Assembly: GCF_042683165.1 (NCBI RefSeq)
Contig: NZ_JBHUIZ010000003.1
Coordinates: 496,001 to 560,000, forward strand
Origin: Tigheibacillus halophilus
Lineage (GTDB): Bacteria > Bacillota > Bacilli > Bacillales > Amphibacillaceae
Direction: 5' to 3'
DNA: 64,000 nucleotides
Position 1 is the stretch's first letter. Each line of letters opens with the position of its first letter. Of this stretch, positions 43,012 through 51,746 are shown piece after piece. The notes beneath the pieces are model-generated. The model did no database searches. It was not told the origin of the DNA and saw nothing but the letters and a program-made list of their open reading frames with translations. The translations under genes and the position numbers were made by a program.

Positions 43012-43095
43012 ATGGGGAAGTGTAAGTCTTCTCCGTGTTTAACAACAGCCGATAACAGCTGCCTCACTAACATATTATGTACACCGCCCACCTAA
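43012..43095 (+). CDS. Candidate 27-residue peptide with four cysteines
   Basis: ATG 43012 lies 5 bases after a very strong ribosome site, GGAGGAG (43000-43006). The encoded peptide starts MGKCKSSPC and ends LCTPPT. Composition is unusual (four Cys, many Thr/Ser), but there is no family support and the sequence is short, so this may be chance. The 471-base gap 42811-43281 holds this, the terminator and the inverted repeat; the rsmD promoter should lie near 43215-43245. Confidence 0.25.
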   Translation: MGKCKSSPCLTTADNSCLTNILCTPPT

Positions 43096-43281
43096 TTTAT
43101 ACACGGCAGAAAAATTTTTATCTATAAGCGTTGCTGCTTTTTTTTGCAATGAACTAATTTTTTTAATTCCTGCTGAACATTGAATTGTAAGGCTTGCAGA
43201 TTGAATCGCCTTCTTTTTGTGGTGTAAAAACACAGATTATGATAGGATAAATGTCGAATAAACTCAATTTGGAGTGATCGC

Positions 43282-43875
43282 ATGCGGATAATTGCAGGAA
43301 CGCATAAAGGAAGAGCATTGAAAGCTGTTCCTGGAAAGGACACGAGGCCGACTACTGATAAGGTGAAAGAAGCGGTATTCCAAATGATGGGGCCATTTTT
43401 CGATGGCGGAAGCTGTCTGGACTTATTCGCGGGGAGTGGAAGCCTGGGCATTGAAGCGCTTAGTAGGGGAATGGACCGCGCTGTATTTGTGGATCGGCAG
43501 AACAAAGCTATACATACGATTCAGGAGAACTTAGAGATGCTGAAAATCTCCAATCTGTCAGAAGTCTATCGGACGGATGCAAATCGCGCCATACAGATAT
43601 TGTCAAAGAAAAATATGACTTTCACGCTGATATTACTAGACCCGCCATATAAAAAGGCTGACTATGAAAAATTGATAAGGTCGATTATTAAATCTTCATT
43701 GCTCAAGGATGGCGGTATGCTATATTGTGAGCATGATGCCGCTGATCAAATGCCCTTATTGAATAAGGAATTGCAAATCATCAAACAAGCAAATTATGGA
43801 ACGATCGGCATCACGATGTACCGGAAGGGAGAAAATGAACATGACAAGATTGGCAGTCTGCCCCGGAAGCTTTGA
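43282..43875 (+). CDS. rsmD: 16S rRNA (guanine-N2)-methyltransferase RsmD
   Basis: A 197-residue SAM-dependent methyltransferase (B. subtilis YlbH 184) modifying G966 (E. coli numbering) of 16S rRNA. It has RIIAGTHKGRAL at the N-terminus, the SAM motif LDLFAGSGSLGIEAL near residue 52 and catalytic motif DPPY near 120. The C-terminus runs 35 bases into coaD, adding about a dozen residues beyond the usual end. TGGAGTGAT precedes ATG. Confidence 0.94.
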   Translation: MRIIAGTHKGRALKAVPGKDTRPTTDKVKEAVFQMMGPFFDGGSCLDLFAGSGSLGIEALSRGMDRAVFVDRQNKAIHTIQENLEMLKISNLSEVYRTDANRAIQILSKKNMTFTLILLDPPYKKADYEKLIRSIIKSSLLKDGGMLYCEHDAADQMPLLNKELQIIKQANYGTIGITMYRKGENEHDKIGSLPRKL

Positions 43876-44326
43876 TCCGATTACAAATGGGCACTTGGAC
43901 ATCATCGAGCGAGGAGCAAAAATTTTTGATAGAGTGACTGTTGCGGTATTCAATAATCAGTCAAAATCCCCTCTTTTTACGGTCGAGGAAAGGTTGGCAC
44001 TTATTGAAGCGTCCACACGGCATTTGCCCAATGTTTCTGTAGATGCCAGTAATGGCCTTTTGATCGATTATGCTAAAAAGAAAAATGCGCAAGTTGTGCT
44101 GCGAGGTTTGCGGGCAGTCAGTGATTTTGAATATGAGATGCAGATTACATCAGCTAACCGGAAACTTGACCCGGATGTCGAGACGTTATTCATGATGACA
44201 AATAACCAATATTCCTTCTTGAGTTCAAGTATCATCAAAGAAATAGCAAAATACGGATCTAATGTATCCGATCTTGTCCCGGAACCAGTAGTTACGGCAT
44301 TACAGAATAAGTATATCCACCAATAA
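43841..44326 (+). CDS. coaD: Phosphopantetheine adenylyltransferase
   Basis: A 161-residue nucleotidyltransferase, identical in length to B. subtilis CoaD, making dephospho-CoA from phosphopantetheine and ATP. It shows PGSFDPITNGHLD (TxGH) near residue 8 and NQYSFLSSSIIKE near 115 (SSS-IK motif). The start at 43841 has GGAAGGGA 10 bases upstream and begins MTRLAVCPGS; an ATG at 43835 is too close to the site. Overlaps rsmD by 35 bases, so they are co-expressed. Confidence 0.95.
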   Translation: MTRLAVCPGSFDPITNGHLDIIERGAKIFDRVTVAVFNNQSKSPLFTVEERLALIEASTRHLPNVSVDASNGLLIDYAKKKNAQVVLRGLRAVSDFEYEMQITSANRKLDPDVETLFMMTNNQYSFLSSSIIKEIAKYGSNVSDLVPEPVVTALQNKYIHQ

Positions 44327-44393
44327 CGGTCGAATGACCATGCGAAAGCGCTATAAAAAACTTGAAAAAGATGACATTTTTCGTGCCAGGGAA

Positions 44394-44420
44394 AGGATGC
44401 AAGATAGATGCTTGCATCCT
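44394..44420. terminator. Hairpin between convergent coaD and ylbJ
   Basis: AGGATGCAAG pairs perfectly with CTTGCATCCT around a 7-base loop. Neither side has a clear T-tract, so termination is uncertain. Confidence 0.4.
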
Positions 44421-44434
44421 GCAAGTATACAGTT

Positions 44435-45655
44435 CTAAAAAGCTGTTTTCTTCAGTCGATGAAACAAAATGATAGTCGATAAAAATATGAAAACGAGAGA
44501 AATGATCGGCCCGATATCTTGCACATACCCCAGCGCAGATGACCAGGTATTTTCTGCCGCAGGGGCTCCTACTGCAAGATCGTTGCCATCAAAAGCCTGT
44601 CTGTCAAGATAAAGAGGCCGGTATAACAGGACGGTCAGTATGCTGGCGATGAATGCGTGCAATATTCTTCCGATAAAATATGGAAAATACCGGATATCGG
44701 TTTCGGAAATAATGCTTGCTACTTGTGCGTGAATGGACAAACCGTTGAAACCAAGAATGAAACTGATCACCACAATGACCGCAAATAAAGGATCAATGGA
44801 TTCTTTAGAAATCATGCTGGCGCCGACCGTGATTTCCAATACGCCTGAGATGAATGGCAATGCTAACTCAACCGGCAGCTGCAGCATTTGGAAAATGAAA
44901 TGAAGCCCTGCAGCGAGAACCGGAGTAAACTGCACAAGAAATAATAATTTGCTGAGTACGGAAAATAATATAATAAAACCACCAACCATAAGTAATGTCT
45001 GTACGGAATTCAGCACCGCATCCCCAAGTATCTCACCGAAAGCCCTTTTATCTTTAATTCTTGTGCGGTGCATCTCTTTTAAGGCATGCAAAACTAACCC
45101 ATTCTGTTGTTTCAGTTTCATTTTTGCTTGCTTTTCTTCTTGCCGAACACCGTAAAAGCGCATGATGATGCCGACGAACACATTCCCGGTATAATGACAG
45201 ACAGCAATTAATAATCCCAGACGGGCATCTCCAAGAAATCCGACGGATAGTGCAGCAACGATGAATAAAGGACTGGATGCATTTGTAAAAGAGGTCAGCC
45301 GCTCGGCTTCTATTCTTGTCAATTGTTTTTCCTGCCGCAACCTAGCGGTAATTTTAGCTCCTGTCGGATATCCGCTGACCATGCCTAAAATCCAAGCGAA
45401 GCTGCCGGCACCGGGTACTCTAAAAATCGGTCGCATGATCGGCTCGAACAGAACCCCCAGTAACCGCACCACGCCAAAGCTTAAGAGGAGCTCTGCTGTG
45501 ATGAAGAACGGCAGGAGTGACGGGAACACAATCTCCCACCACATATCCAGTCCCCGAATACTTGCTTCGTACGCGTCTTTGGGGAATTTTATCATGACTA
45601 ACGCTAAGGCGATGACTGCAATCGCGAGTACGATTGTTTTCAGTTTAGACTTCAA
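44435..45655 (-). CDS. ylbJ: YlbJ, sporulation integral membrane protein
   Basis: A 406-residue polytopic membrane protein (B. subtilis 408) with nucleoside-recognition (Gate) segments: GLDMWWEIVFPSLLPFF near residue 37 and GMVSGYPTGAKIT near 95. It is needed for normal spore cortex formation; biochemical function unknown. The start is TTG 45655, with AGGAGG 7 bases upstream; the frame extends to 45694 without a site. Confidence 0.9.
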   Translation of the reverse strand: MKSKLKTIVLAIAVIALALVMIKFPKDAYEASIRGLDMWWEIVFPSLLPFFITAELLLSFGVVRLLGVLFEPIMRPIFRVPGAGSFAWILGMVSGYPTGAKITARLRQEKQLTRIEAERLTSFTNASSPLFIVAALSVGFLGDARLGLLIAVCHYTGNVFVGIIMRFYGVRQEEKQAKMKLKQQNGLVLHALKEMHRTRIKDKRAFGEILGDAVLNSVQTLLMVGGFIILFSVLSKLLFLVQFTPVLAAGLHFIFQMLQLPVELALPFISGVLEITVGASMISKESIDPLFAVIVVISFILGFNGLSIHAQVASIISETDIRYFPYFIGRILHAFIASILTVLLYRPLYLDRQAFDGNDLAVGAPAAENTWSSALGYVQDIGPIISLVFIFLSTIILFHRLKKTAF

Positions 45656-46042
45656 GCTTTTTCCTCCTAATCCGCAGGACATCATATACCTCATTCAGCC
45701 AGCTGATTTCAGCATCTGGGCTGCAATGTTTTCGGCTGGCATTGAGCTGCTTGCGATTTTTAAATTTCGTAGTAAAATGGAAACTAGTTTATTGACCATG
45801 ATTTGAAAGTTTGCTTGCTGTATATTCTGTGCAGGCTAATCCCGGTTGAATGGATTTCACTATCATTGGCAGTGCAGTCAAGGAAAATAGGAACCTCCCT
45901 TTCCTTCTGCATAAATGCAGATTTTCTAAACAAGTCTTCATTTTCCACGATTTTGCCATAGCTCGTACTTTCAATATACGCACATGGATTGGACAAATAT
46001 GCCATACACTTTTATGGAGAACGAAGATTGGAAGGGGCCCGC
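45656..46042. other. ylbJ-ylbL divergent intergenic region (no ylbK)
   Basis: About 390 bases. B. subtilis has the patatin-like gene ylbK here. Short frames on both strands lack ribosome sites and recognisable content, and I do not see a ylbK remnant such as a GxSxG motif. Promoters for the two divergent genes should lie here. Confidence 0.4.
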
Positions 46043-47071
46043 ATGATGAGATTTAAAATGAAACACATTATTACTTTTTTGATTGTGATTGTCATTGCTG
46101 TATTTATTGCAACATACCGGTTGCCATACTACATTTATAAGCCTGGGAGCGCGGATGCGCTGGACCCCATCATATCTGTAGATGATGGTTATAAAAGTAA
46201 AGGGGATATGCATTTGGTCACTGTCAGAGGTGGACAGGCAACACCGATCGAATATGTGATGGCAAAGGTACTTTCTCATGAGGAGATCATCCCGATTGAT
46301 GAAGTTATGCCAAAAGGCATTTCACAGGATGAGTATTTTCATGCACAGCTGCAAATGATGGAAAGCTCACAAGAAGCTGCAACAGTAGTCGCTTATAAGG
46401 CCGCCAAAAAACATATCGATATCAATTATGACGGTGTTTATGTCGTTTCGGTTGTCAAAGATATGCCGGCAGATGGGAAGCTGAAGGCAGGGGACCGGAT
46501 TATTGGTGTGGAAAATCATCAAATCCAAGAAGCCAATGATTTGATTGACTATGTGCAAACAAAACAGGCCGGGCAGACTTTGAAATTTGATATCAAGCGA
46601 GATGGAAAGAACCTGACCAAAAAAATAAAATTAGAAAAGTTCAAAGATGAGAAAGAAAAAATAGGAATAGGCATACAATTGGTCACTGATCGCAGTGTCA
46701 GTGTGAAACCAAAGGTGCATTTCAAGAGTGGGGATATCGGCGGACCAAGTGCAGGTTTGATGTTTTCGTTGAAAATTTATGATGAATTGACAAAAGAAGA
46801 TTTGACAAACGGCCTTCAAATAGCAGGCACAGGTGAAATTGATTATGATGGAAATGTGATGCGCATCGGCGGTATTGATAAAAAAGTGATTGCAGCTGAC
46901 AAAGAAGGATGCGATGTTTTCTTCGCACCAAATGAAAATGGCGCTAAAAATTCCAATTACCATATTGCCAAAAAAACAGCTGAGGAAATTGGTACTGATA
47001 TGAAAGTTGTTCCGGTGGATACATTTCAAGATGCATTGGATTATTTAGAGAAGATGGATGCTGACAAATAA
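46043..47071 (+). CDS. ylbL: YlbL, SepM-family PDZ/Lon-type serine protease
   Basis: A 342-residue membrane-anchored protease (B. subtilis YlbL 341). An N-terminal helix (residues 6-24) is followed by a PDZ domain (about 115-200, VKDMPADGKLKAGDRI) and a Lon-type proteolytic domain with Ser in GGPSAGLMFSL and Lys in GGIDKKVIAA. It faces outward. SepM processes a competence pheromone in Streptococcus; YlbL is reported to act with CtpA on the cell-division inhibitor YneA in B. subtilis. GGAAGG precedes ATG 46043. Confidence 0.92.
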   Translation: MMRFKMKHIITFLIVIVIAVFIATYRLPYYIYKPGSADALDPIISVDDGYKSKGDMHLVTVRGGQATPIEYVMAKVLSHEEIIPIDEVMPKGISQDEYFHAQLQMMESSQEAATVVAYKAAKKHIDINYDGVYVVSVVKDMPADGKLKAGDRIIGVENHQIQEANDLIDYVQTKQAGQTLKFDIKRDGKNLTKKIKLEKFKDEKEKIGIGIQLVTDRSVSVKPKVHFKSGDIGGPSAGLMFSLKIYDELTKEDLTNGLQIAGTGEIDYDGNVMRIGGIDKKVIAADKEGCDVFFAPNENGAKNSNYHIAKKTAEEIGTDMKVVPVDTFQDALDYLEKMDADK

Positions 47072-47121
47072 AACCTGACACGTGTTGAATTTGTATAGGA
47101 AACGATATTATCCATATACTA

Positions 47122-47160
47122 ACAAAAAGCGATTGGGAATGCTTTCCAATCGCTTTTTGT
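47122..47160. terminator. Bidirectional terminator between ylbL and ylbM
   Basis: ACAAAAAGCGATTGG pairs with CCAATCGCTTTTTGT, with T-runs in both orientations. Confidence 0.88.
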
Positions 47161-47192
47161 TACCATGATATCATTCGGAAAAAAATACTGTG

Positions 47193-48419
47193 CTATAGGG
47201 ATCTTTCTGGCTGGATTTGTAAAGGACCTTGCAATTCCTGGCGGGTAAGCTTTTTTCGTGCTGCGGGAGCAATAATACTGTAATAGGCATTTGCGGCCCG
47301 TTCTTCCATGTGCAGCATCTGGTCCATATTTCTGCTGAGACTTGTGATAAGAGGTATACCAAGGTTTTTCTTAAACTGATTCAAATAAGCTTGTCCCTGT
47401 CTGCTAAAACCGAGCAAGCGGATATACGGCACGTTTTCTGAAGCGGTCGCCAATTCCAGTTCTTTTTTTGTTGTATTGGTTAAAATATGTGTAAACATTC
47501 TTTGTAATCTTGTCCATGTGTATCGTTTGCTTTTAACGGCCTGCACCCACTCATGAAAAGAAGAGACCGTTGAGGCGGTTTCCTTGATCCTGAATTCAAG
47601 GCCTTCATCAACACCAGCGATCAGGGCCAGTTCCTCGTGGCTCATAGTTTGTACCCGGTAGTTGAGAAGGAGGAAGTATTGCTCCCAGTCATGCCATAAT
47701 CCAGTTCTCCTCCTATATTCGACCAGCTGTTCCATCGTCCCATCAGGGATGGTGTCGCGGATCTTTGTTTTATTTATATTATGAAGCAGTTCTTTTCGTA
47801 TAGAAGTGGCACTCGCAATATTTCCCGTAATTTTCATATCATGATGTTGGCTTTTTATCCTCGGGATGGTCATTGGTTTGATAGGAAGGTTTCGACCCAA
47901 AACTTCATTGACGTAGCTCATACCCAAAACGTTATTTGGCTGCGTTAAGTCAAAATTGTTGTTGGCAAGACCGATTTTATCATAAGCGATTTTACTTGCA
48001 GCAGGATAGGAAACGCCTTGCTTTAAAGACGATTTCAGGGTGGAAGTATAGGTTTCCTCGTTTTCTTTCAGAAAGTAGTATCCTTGAAGAAAATCGTCTA
48101 TTTTTCCTGATTCGCTGCCAAAGCAGATGCTTTCCACTCCGAGTTCATAAAGGGACAAGACGGAGCCTTTTGCAAAAAGACGACTACTTTGGACTGCGTA
48201 AGCATAAGGGAGTTCCAATATGATGTCAATGCCACCAGCAAGTGCCGCTTTTGCACGGTGGAATTTATCGATAATCGCCGGTTCTCCACGCTGTAAAAAG
48301 GAACCACTCATCACTGCAGCAACGACATCTGCATTTGCCGTTTCTTTCGCTTGGTTCAAATGATGCAGATGGCCATTATGAAAAGGGTTATATTCGACTA
48401 TCAGTCCGACAGCATTCAT
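47193..48419 (-). CDS. tmcAL: tRNA(Met) cytidine acetate ligase TmcAL (YlbM)
   Basis: A 408-residue nucleotidyltransferase-like enzyme that activates acetate with ATP and transfers it to the wobble cytidine of elongator tRNA-Met, forming ac4C. It begins MNAVGLIVEYNPFHNGH, carrying the HxGH-type motif, and has MSGSFLQRGEPA near residue 40. ATG 48419 has TTGGAGTTG 9 bases upstream; the frame upstream to 48479 is not used by the family (B. subtilis 415 residues). Confidence 0.93.
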   Translation of the reverse strand: MNAVGLIVEYNPFHNGHLHHLNQAKETANADVVAAVMSGSFLQRGEPAIIDKFHRAKAALAGGIDIILELPYAYAVQSSRLFAKGSVLSLYELGVESICFGSESGKIDDFLQGYYFLKENEETYTSTLKSSLKQGVSYPAASKIAYDKIGLANNNFDLTQPNNVLGMSYVNEVLGRNLPIKPMTIPRIKSQHHDMKITGNIASATSIRKELLHNINKTKIRDTIPDGTMEQLVEYRRRTGLWHDWEQYFLLLNYRVQTMSHEELALIAGVDEGLEFRIKETASTVSSFHEWVQAVKSKRYTWTRLQRMFTHILTNTTKKELELATASENVPYIRLLGFSRQGQAYLNQFKKNLGIPLITSLSRNMDQMLHMEERAANAYYSIIAPAARKKLTRQELQGPLQIQPERSL

Positions 48420-48588
48420 CCAAACAACTCCAATCGTTGAAAATACCATTATTTTAACAGAATTGACAGCAATATGCATCTGTGGACGAAATCACTAGCT
48501 GATTATACTTAACGCTTCGTCGAACTGCATGACCGTTTAAAAGAAGTGATAACCATAAAAAAATCTGTTAAACTGTAAAGGAAAGATA

Positions 48589-48617
48589 TTGACAAAAGAC
48601 GTTTTTCCCTATAAAAT
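48589..48617 (+). promoter_or_regulatory. Sigma-A promoter of ylbN-rpmF
   Basis: TTGACA (48589-48594), 17 bases and TAAAAT (48612-48617), a near-consensus promoter 28 bases before the ylbN start. Confidence 0.7.
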
Positions 48618-48644
48618 AACTCTTGTTGCCTTGAGGTGAAGACA

Positions 48645-49175
48645 ATGAAGTTTACATTGACACAAATCAAGAAAAATACAAATGACCATCCTTTTACCTT
48701 TGATGGAAAAGTGGATGTTTCCGAACTGGAAAACATGAATAATGACATCCGTCGGATTGAACCGGTCCAGGTACAGGGGCAATGTGATATGAGAGGGAAT
48801 GAACTCATTTTCTCCTTTTCTATTGAGGGAGAAATGACTCTGCCTTGCGCACGCACATTGGTTGATGTGCCATACCCTTTTAATATTCAAGCAACAGAAA
48901 TTTTTTCTACTTCTGAAATGTATAAGGAAGATGATGAAATTCATCCTGTACATGGCGAAGTGCTTGACTTGGCGCCATATATCAAGGAAAATATTTTACT
49001 GGAAGTTCCTTTCAGAATATTTTCCGACGACCCTGAAGCGGCTGAAAAGGGCGTCCCCTCTTCCGGTAAAGACTGGGAAGTTATCACACAGGAAAAGCAG
49101 GAAGAAAAACCGATTGATCCACGTTTGCAAAAACTGTCATCTTTATTAAAAGATGACAGCGAGAAAAGCGAATAA
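48645..49175 (+). CDS. ylbN: YlbN (YceD family, DUF177)
   Basis: A 176-residue YceD-family protein (DUF177), nearly always found next to rpmF and implicated in 23S rRNA or large-subunit metabolism. The core is LPCARTLVDVPYPF and DLAPYIKENILLEVPF. ATG 48645 follows TTGAGGTGA; GTG 48636 is inside that site. rpmF follows after 30 bases. Confidence 0.92.
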   Translation: MKFTLTQIKKNTNDHPFTFDGKVDVSELENMNNDIRRIEPVQVQGQCDMRGNELIFSFSIEGEMTLPCARTLVDVPYPFNIQATEIFSTSEMYKEDDEIHPVHGEVLDLAPYIKENILLEVPFRIFSDDPEAAEKGVPSSGKDWEVITQEKQEEKPIDPRLQKLSSLLKDDSEKSE

Positions 49176-49205
49176 ACATGTTGAACTTTGAAGGAGGTGT
49201 AAGTC

Positions 49206-49379
49206 ATGGCAGTACCTAAGAGAAGAACATCCAAAAAAGTAAAAAACCAACGCCGTACACACAAGAAACTGTTAGTACCTGGCTTGGTTGAATGCCCTAA
49301 TTGTGGTGAACTTACAAAATCGCACCGTGTATGCCCATCTTGCGGCCATTATGACGGTAAAGAAGTCATTGCGAAATAA
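49206..49379 (+). CDS. rpmF: 50S ribosomal protein L32
   Basis: A 57-residue L32 starting MAVPKRRTSKKVKNQRR. It has a zinc ribbon of two pairs, CPNC and CPSC, the zinc-binding (C+) form, unlike paralogs lacking cysteines that some Bacillaceae make under zinc starvation. GGAGGTG precedes ATG. Same transcript as ylbN; a terminator follows. Confidence 0.97.
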   Translation: MAVPKRRTSKKVKNQRRTHKKLLVPGLVECPNCGELTKSHRVCPSCGHYDGKEVIAK

Positions 49380-49399
49380 TATCGTCTCTAAATCAGCGG

Positions 49400-49432
49400 A
49401 TAGATCCTTTCAGTGGAAGGGTCTATTTTTTT
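49400..49432 (+). terminator. Terminator after rpmF
   Basis: TAGATCCTTTC pairs with GGAAGGGTCTA (one wobble), followed by seven T residues. Confidence 0.8.
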
Positions 49433-49572
49433 GTATTTAGCAGTGTAAGAACCAAGCATTTATCTCGTGTTAAAGGAAATTGCGTTTTCCTATAGCCTGG
49501 CAAATCGTAAAGTATTAGTCTATCACAACTATTTTTTGCATACATTATAGCAAATGAGTAAGGAGTGATGTC

Positions 49573-50055
49573 ATGAACACGACGCGCCAGGATGCCTGGT
49601 CAAAGGAAGAGGATGCTGTACTTACCAATACCGTATTGGAATACATTCGCATTGGAAACACACAACTTGAAGCGTTTAAAAAAGTAGCCAGCGAATTATC
49701 ACGTACACCGGCTGCATGTGGTTTCAGGTGGAACGCTACCCTTAGAAAAGAATGCGCAGAGGCGATTCAAGATGCAAAAGAAGACAGAAAAAAAGGCAAC
49801 AAGCCACGGGAGCCATTGAGTGGCTTACCGGAAAAAGTTGCCAGTGACCAGATAGAATCGACTATTTCATTTCTGGAGAAAATGAAAACAGGATTTTTAC
49901 TCTCTTCCGGGGAAGAACAAAGAAAACAGCAAATGCAGATTGAAACATTGCGAAAAGAAAACGAAAATCTCAAAGAAAAGCTGAAAGGTTACGAAAGCAC
50001 TTGGCAGGAGATAGGGAATCTATGGAGCTGGGCAACAAGTAAATATCAGGATTAG
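49573..50055 (+). CDS. ylbO: RsfA/GerR family transcriptional regulator (YlbO)
   Basis: A 160-residue protein with an N-terminal Myb/SANT-like domain (DAWSKEEDAVLTNTVLEYI, then GFRWNATLRK near residue 50) and a C-terminal coiled coil (about 105-145, IETLRKENENLKEKL). This is the RsfA architecture; the position after rpmF corresponds to B. subtilis ylbO (gerR), a mother-cell regulator that tunes sigma-E and sigma-K genes. AAGGAGTGAT precedes ATG. Confidence 0.9.
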   Translation: MNTTRQDAWSKEEDAVLTNTVLEYIRIGNTQLEAFKKVASELSRTPAACGFRWNATLRKECAEAIQDAKEDRKKGNKPREPLSGLPEKVASDQIESTISFLEKMKTGFLLSSGEEQRKQQMQIETLRKENENLKEKLKGYESTWQEIGNLWSWATSKYQD

Positions 50056-50059
50056 ACGA

Positions 50060-50095
50060 AAAAAGGGAAGTTCACAAGGTAACTTCCCAATTTTG
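50060..50095. terminator. Bidirectional terminator between ylbO and ylbP
   Basis: GGGAAGTT (50065-50072) pairs with AACTTCCC (50081-50088), with an A-run before and a T-rich run after. Confidence 0.8.
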
Positions 50096-50107
50096 TTTTT
50101 TATCGTT

Positions 50108-50590
50108 TTAGTGTGAAAGCTCTTTTTCCTGCACGCCTTTCGGTAGCCAGATAAGTGGATTTTCCCCTAGATCCCTTTCCATCTCGTAATGAGCTTTCTG
50201 GAATCCCATTTTTTCCCAAAAACGATCCGACTTGACTCTTGGATTTGTTTTGATAGGCAAATCAAACCCCTTTGCGAACTCTACTAAAGCTTTTCCATAG
50301 CCTCTTTTCTGATAATCAGGCAAAACTTCCAGCTTCCAAAGTTCCAGATAATTTTGCGGAGGTTCGAAATAGGAATCGTATTTCGCATCAACTTTATACA
50401 AACTCATCCTCGCTATGAGACGGTCCCCGTAAAAAGCGCCGTAAAATGGTGATTCACTATTATTTTCCACAATATTGGATTCAAGATCTTCCAGCATGGA
50501 AAGTTCCTGATGACCGTATTCTTTGAATTGCTTGAAAGCCTCTAGTGTTTTGTAATTAATGAATAGCCTTTCGACCTTTATGTCATTCAT
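50108..50590 (-). CDS. ylbP: YlbP, GNAT family N-acetyltransferase
   Basis: A 160-residue GNAT acetyltransferase, identical in length to B. subtilis YlbP. The acetyl-CoA loop is seen in VLPDYQKRGYGKALVEFA near residue 90, and the C-terminal SDRFWEKMGF is typical. The substrate is unknown. GGGGGAG lies before ATG 50590. Confidence 0.9.
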   Translation of the reverse strand: MNDIKVERLFINYKTLEAFKQFKEYGHQELSMLEDLESNIVENNSESPFYGAFYGDRLIARMSLYKVDAKYDSYFEPPQNYLELWKLEVLPDYQKRGYGKALVEFAKGFDLPIKTNPRVKSDRFWEKMGFQKAHYEMERDLGENPLIWLPKGVQEKELSH

Positions 50591-50864
50591 CTTCGGTCTC
50601 CCCCTTCATTTTGCTGTATTTTTGCACTATATTCTTCTATTATAGTATAAATGATCAGATAATGAAATCGTACCGTGCAGCGTGACTTGGTAGCCTTTAG
50701 AATTTTGCTTTCGTCTGACACATAGTAGATATCATAGCAGTACTATATATGCAGTAAGGCGTTCGAAAGCTTATTTCTCTTCTAAGGGTTATGTTAAAAA
50801 AGCGTCAGCGCATATGGAGATTTTGACAGTGTGCATTTTTGGAACATTTTTTGGGGGGATGGAT

Positions 50865-51746
50865 ATGAAAATAGGAATTATTGGAGCCGGCTCAATTGGA
50901 ATGCTTTTCGGTAGCCGGTTAAGTTTTGCTGGTGAAGTTACTTTTTTTGTTAGAAGATCGGAACAGGCTGAAGCGATTCAAAAGTATGGCATTGTAAGAA
51001 AAAATGACGGTCGCCAGATAGCTGCAGGTGCAGCCCTTTTTTCGGAAATGGACAAGCAGGATTGCTTATTTGTTTGTGTCAAACAACATCAGTTGGAAGA
51101 TGTTTTACCTTGGATTCAAAGAAAAAATGCACAGACCCCGTTATTTTTTATCCAGAACGGGATGGGGCATCTGGAAATAATAAAAAAAATGCAGCAGCCG
51201 GCATTCGCCGGGGTTGTAGAGCATGGTTCTATCGTCGTGAATGATTATACATATAGGCATACTGGATGTGGGGCAATAAGTTTTGCGAGCGAACATGTTC
51301 ATAAACAGCTGCTGGAAAAAATCGTTTCCAAGCTTAGCAGTCAGGACTTTCAATTTCAAATAAGATCCGACATGTTGTTTATGCTTTCTGAAAAGCTGGC
51401 CGTCAATGCTGTCATCAATCCGCTCACTGCTATCTTCGACGTAGATAATGGTCAAATTCTTCACAATACGCATTTGAACTGCTTGGCGGAACAATTATGC
51501 GAGGAGGCTTGCAATGTACTTGGTTTGGAGATAAGAGTAATGTGGGATCGTGTGATGGAAGTCGCTGAGAAAACCTCCGCTAATATATCCTCGATGCGAA
51601 AGGACTTACATGAAAACCGGAAAACCGAAAACGATGCCATTTCGGGGTATATTCTGAAGCGTGCTAAAAAAAATGCACCTTATACCGCGTTCGTTTGGCG
51701 TGCTGTCAAAGCCATGGAACAGAAAGGGGGAGTGTCATGTGATTGA
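50865..51746 (+). CDS. panE: Ketopantoate reductase (2-dehydropantoate 2-reductase)
   Basis: A 293-residue NADPH-dependent reductase of pantothenate/CoA synthesis, reducing ketopantoate to pantoate. It has the Rossmann motif GIIGAGSIGMLFG at the start and the C-terminal ApbA_C domain with KLAVNAVINPLTAIFD (catalytic Lys) near residue 180 and MRKDLHENRKTE near 240. It corresponds to B. subtilis ylbQ. The start follows GGGGGG at 6 bases. Overlaps the next gene by 8 bases. Confidence 0.92.
   Translation: MKIGIIGAGSIGMLFGSRLSFAGEVTFFVRRSEQAEAIQKYGIVRKNDGRQIAAGAALFSEMDKQDCLFVCVKQHQLEDVLPWIQRKNAQTPLFFIQNGMGHLEIIKKMQQPAFAGVVEHGSIVVNDYTYRHTGCGAISFASEHVHKQLLEKIVSKLSSQDFQFQIRSDMLFMLSEKLAVNAVINPLTAIFDVDNGQILHNTHLNCLAEQLCEEACNVLGLEIRVMWDRVMEVAEKTSANISSMRKDLHENRKTENDAISGYILKRAKKNAPYTAFVWRAVKAMEQKGGVSCD

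Noticed and set aside
42843..43025. 60-codon forward frame MRIHVVYVPVKDRE... after ylbG
   Set aside because: It runs through the ylbG terminator and the inverted repeat and has no ribosome site.
45784..46056. Short frames on both strands between ylbJ and ylbL
   Set aside because: None has a ribosome site or recognisable content; considered as a ylbK remnant but no patatin motif is present.
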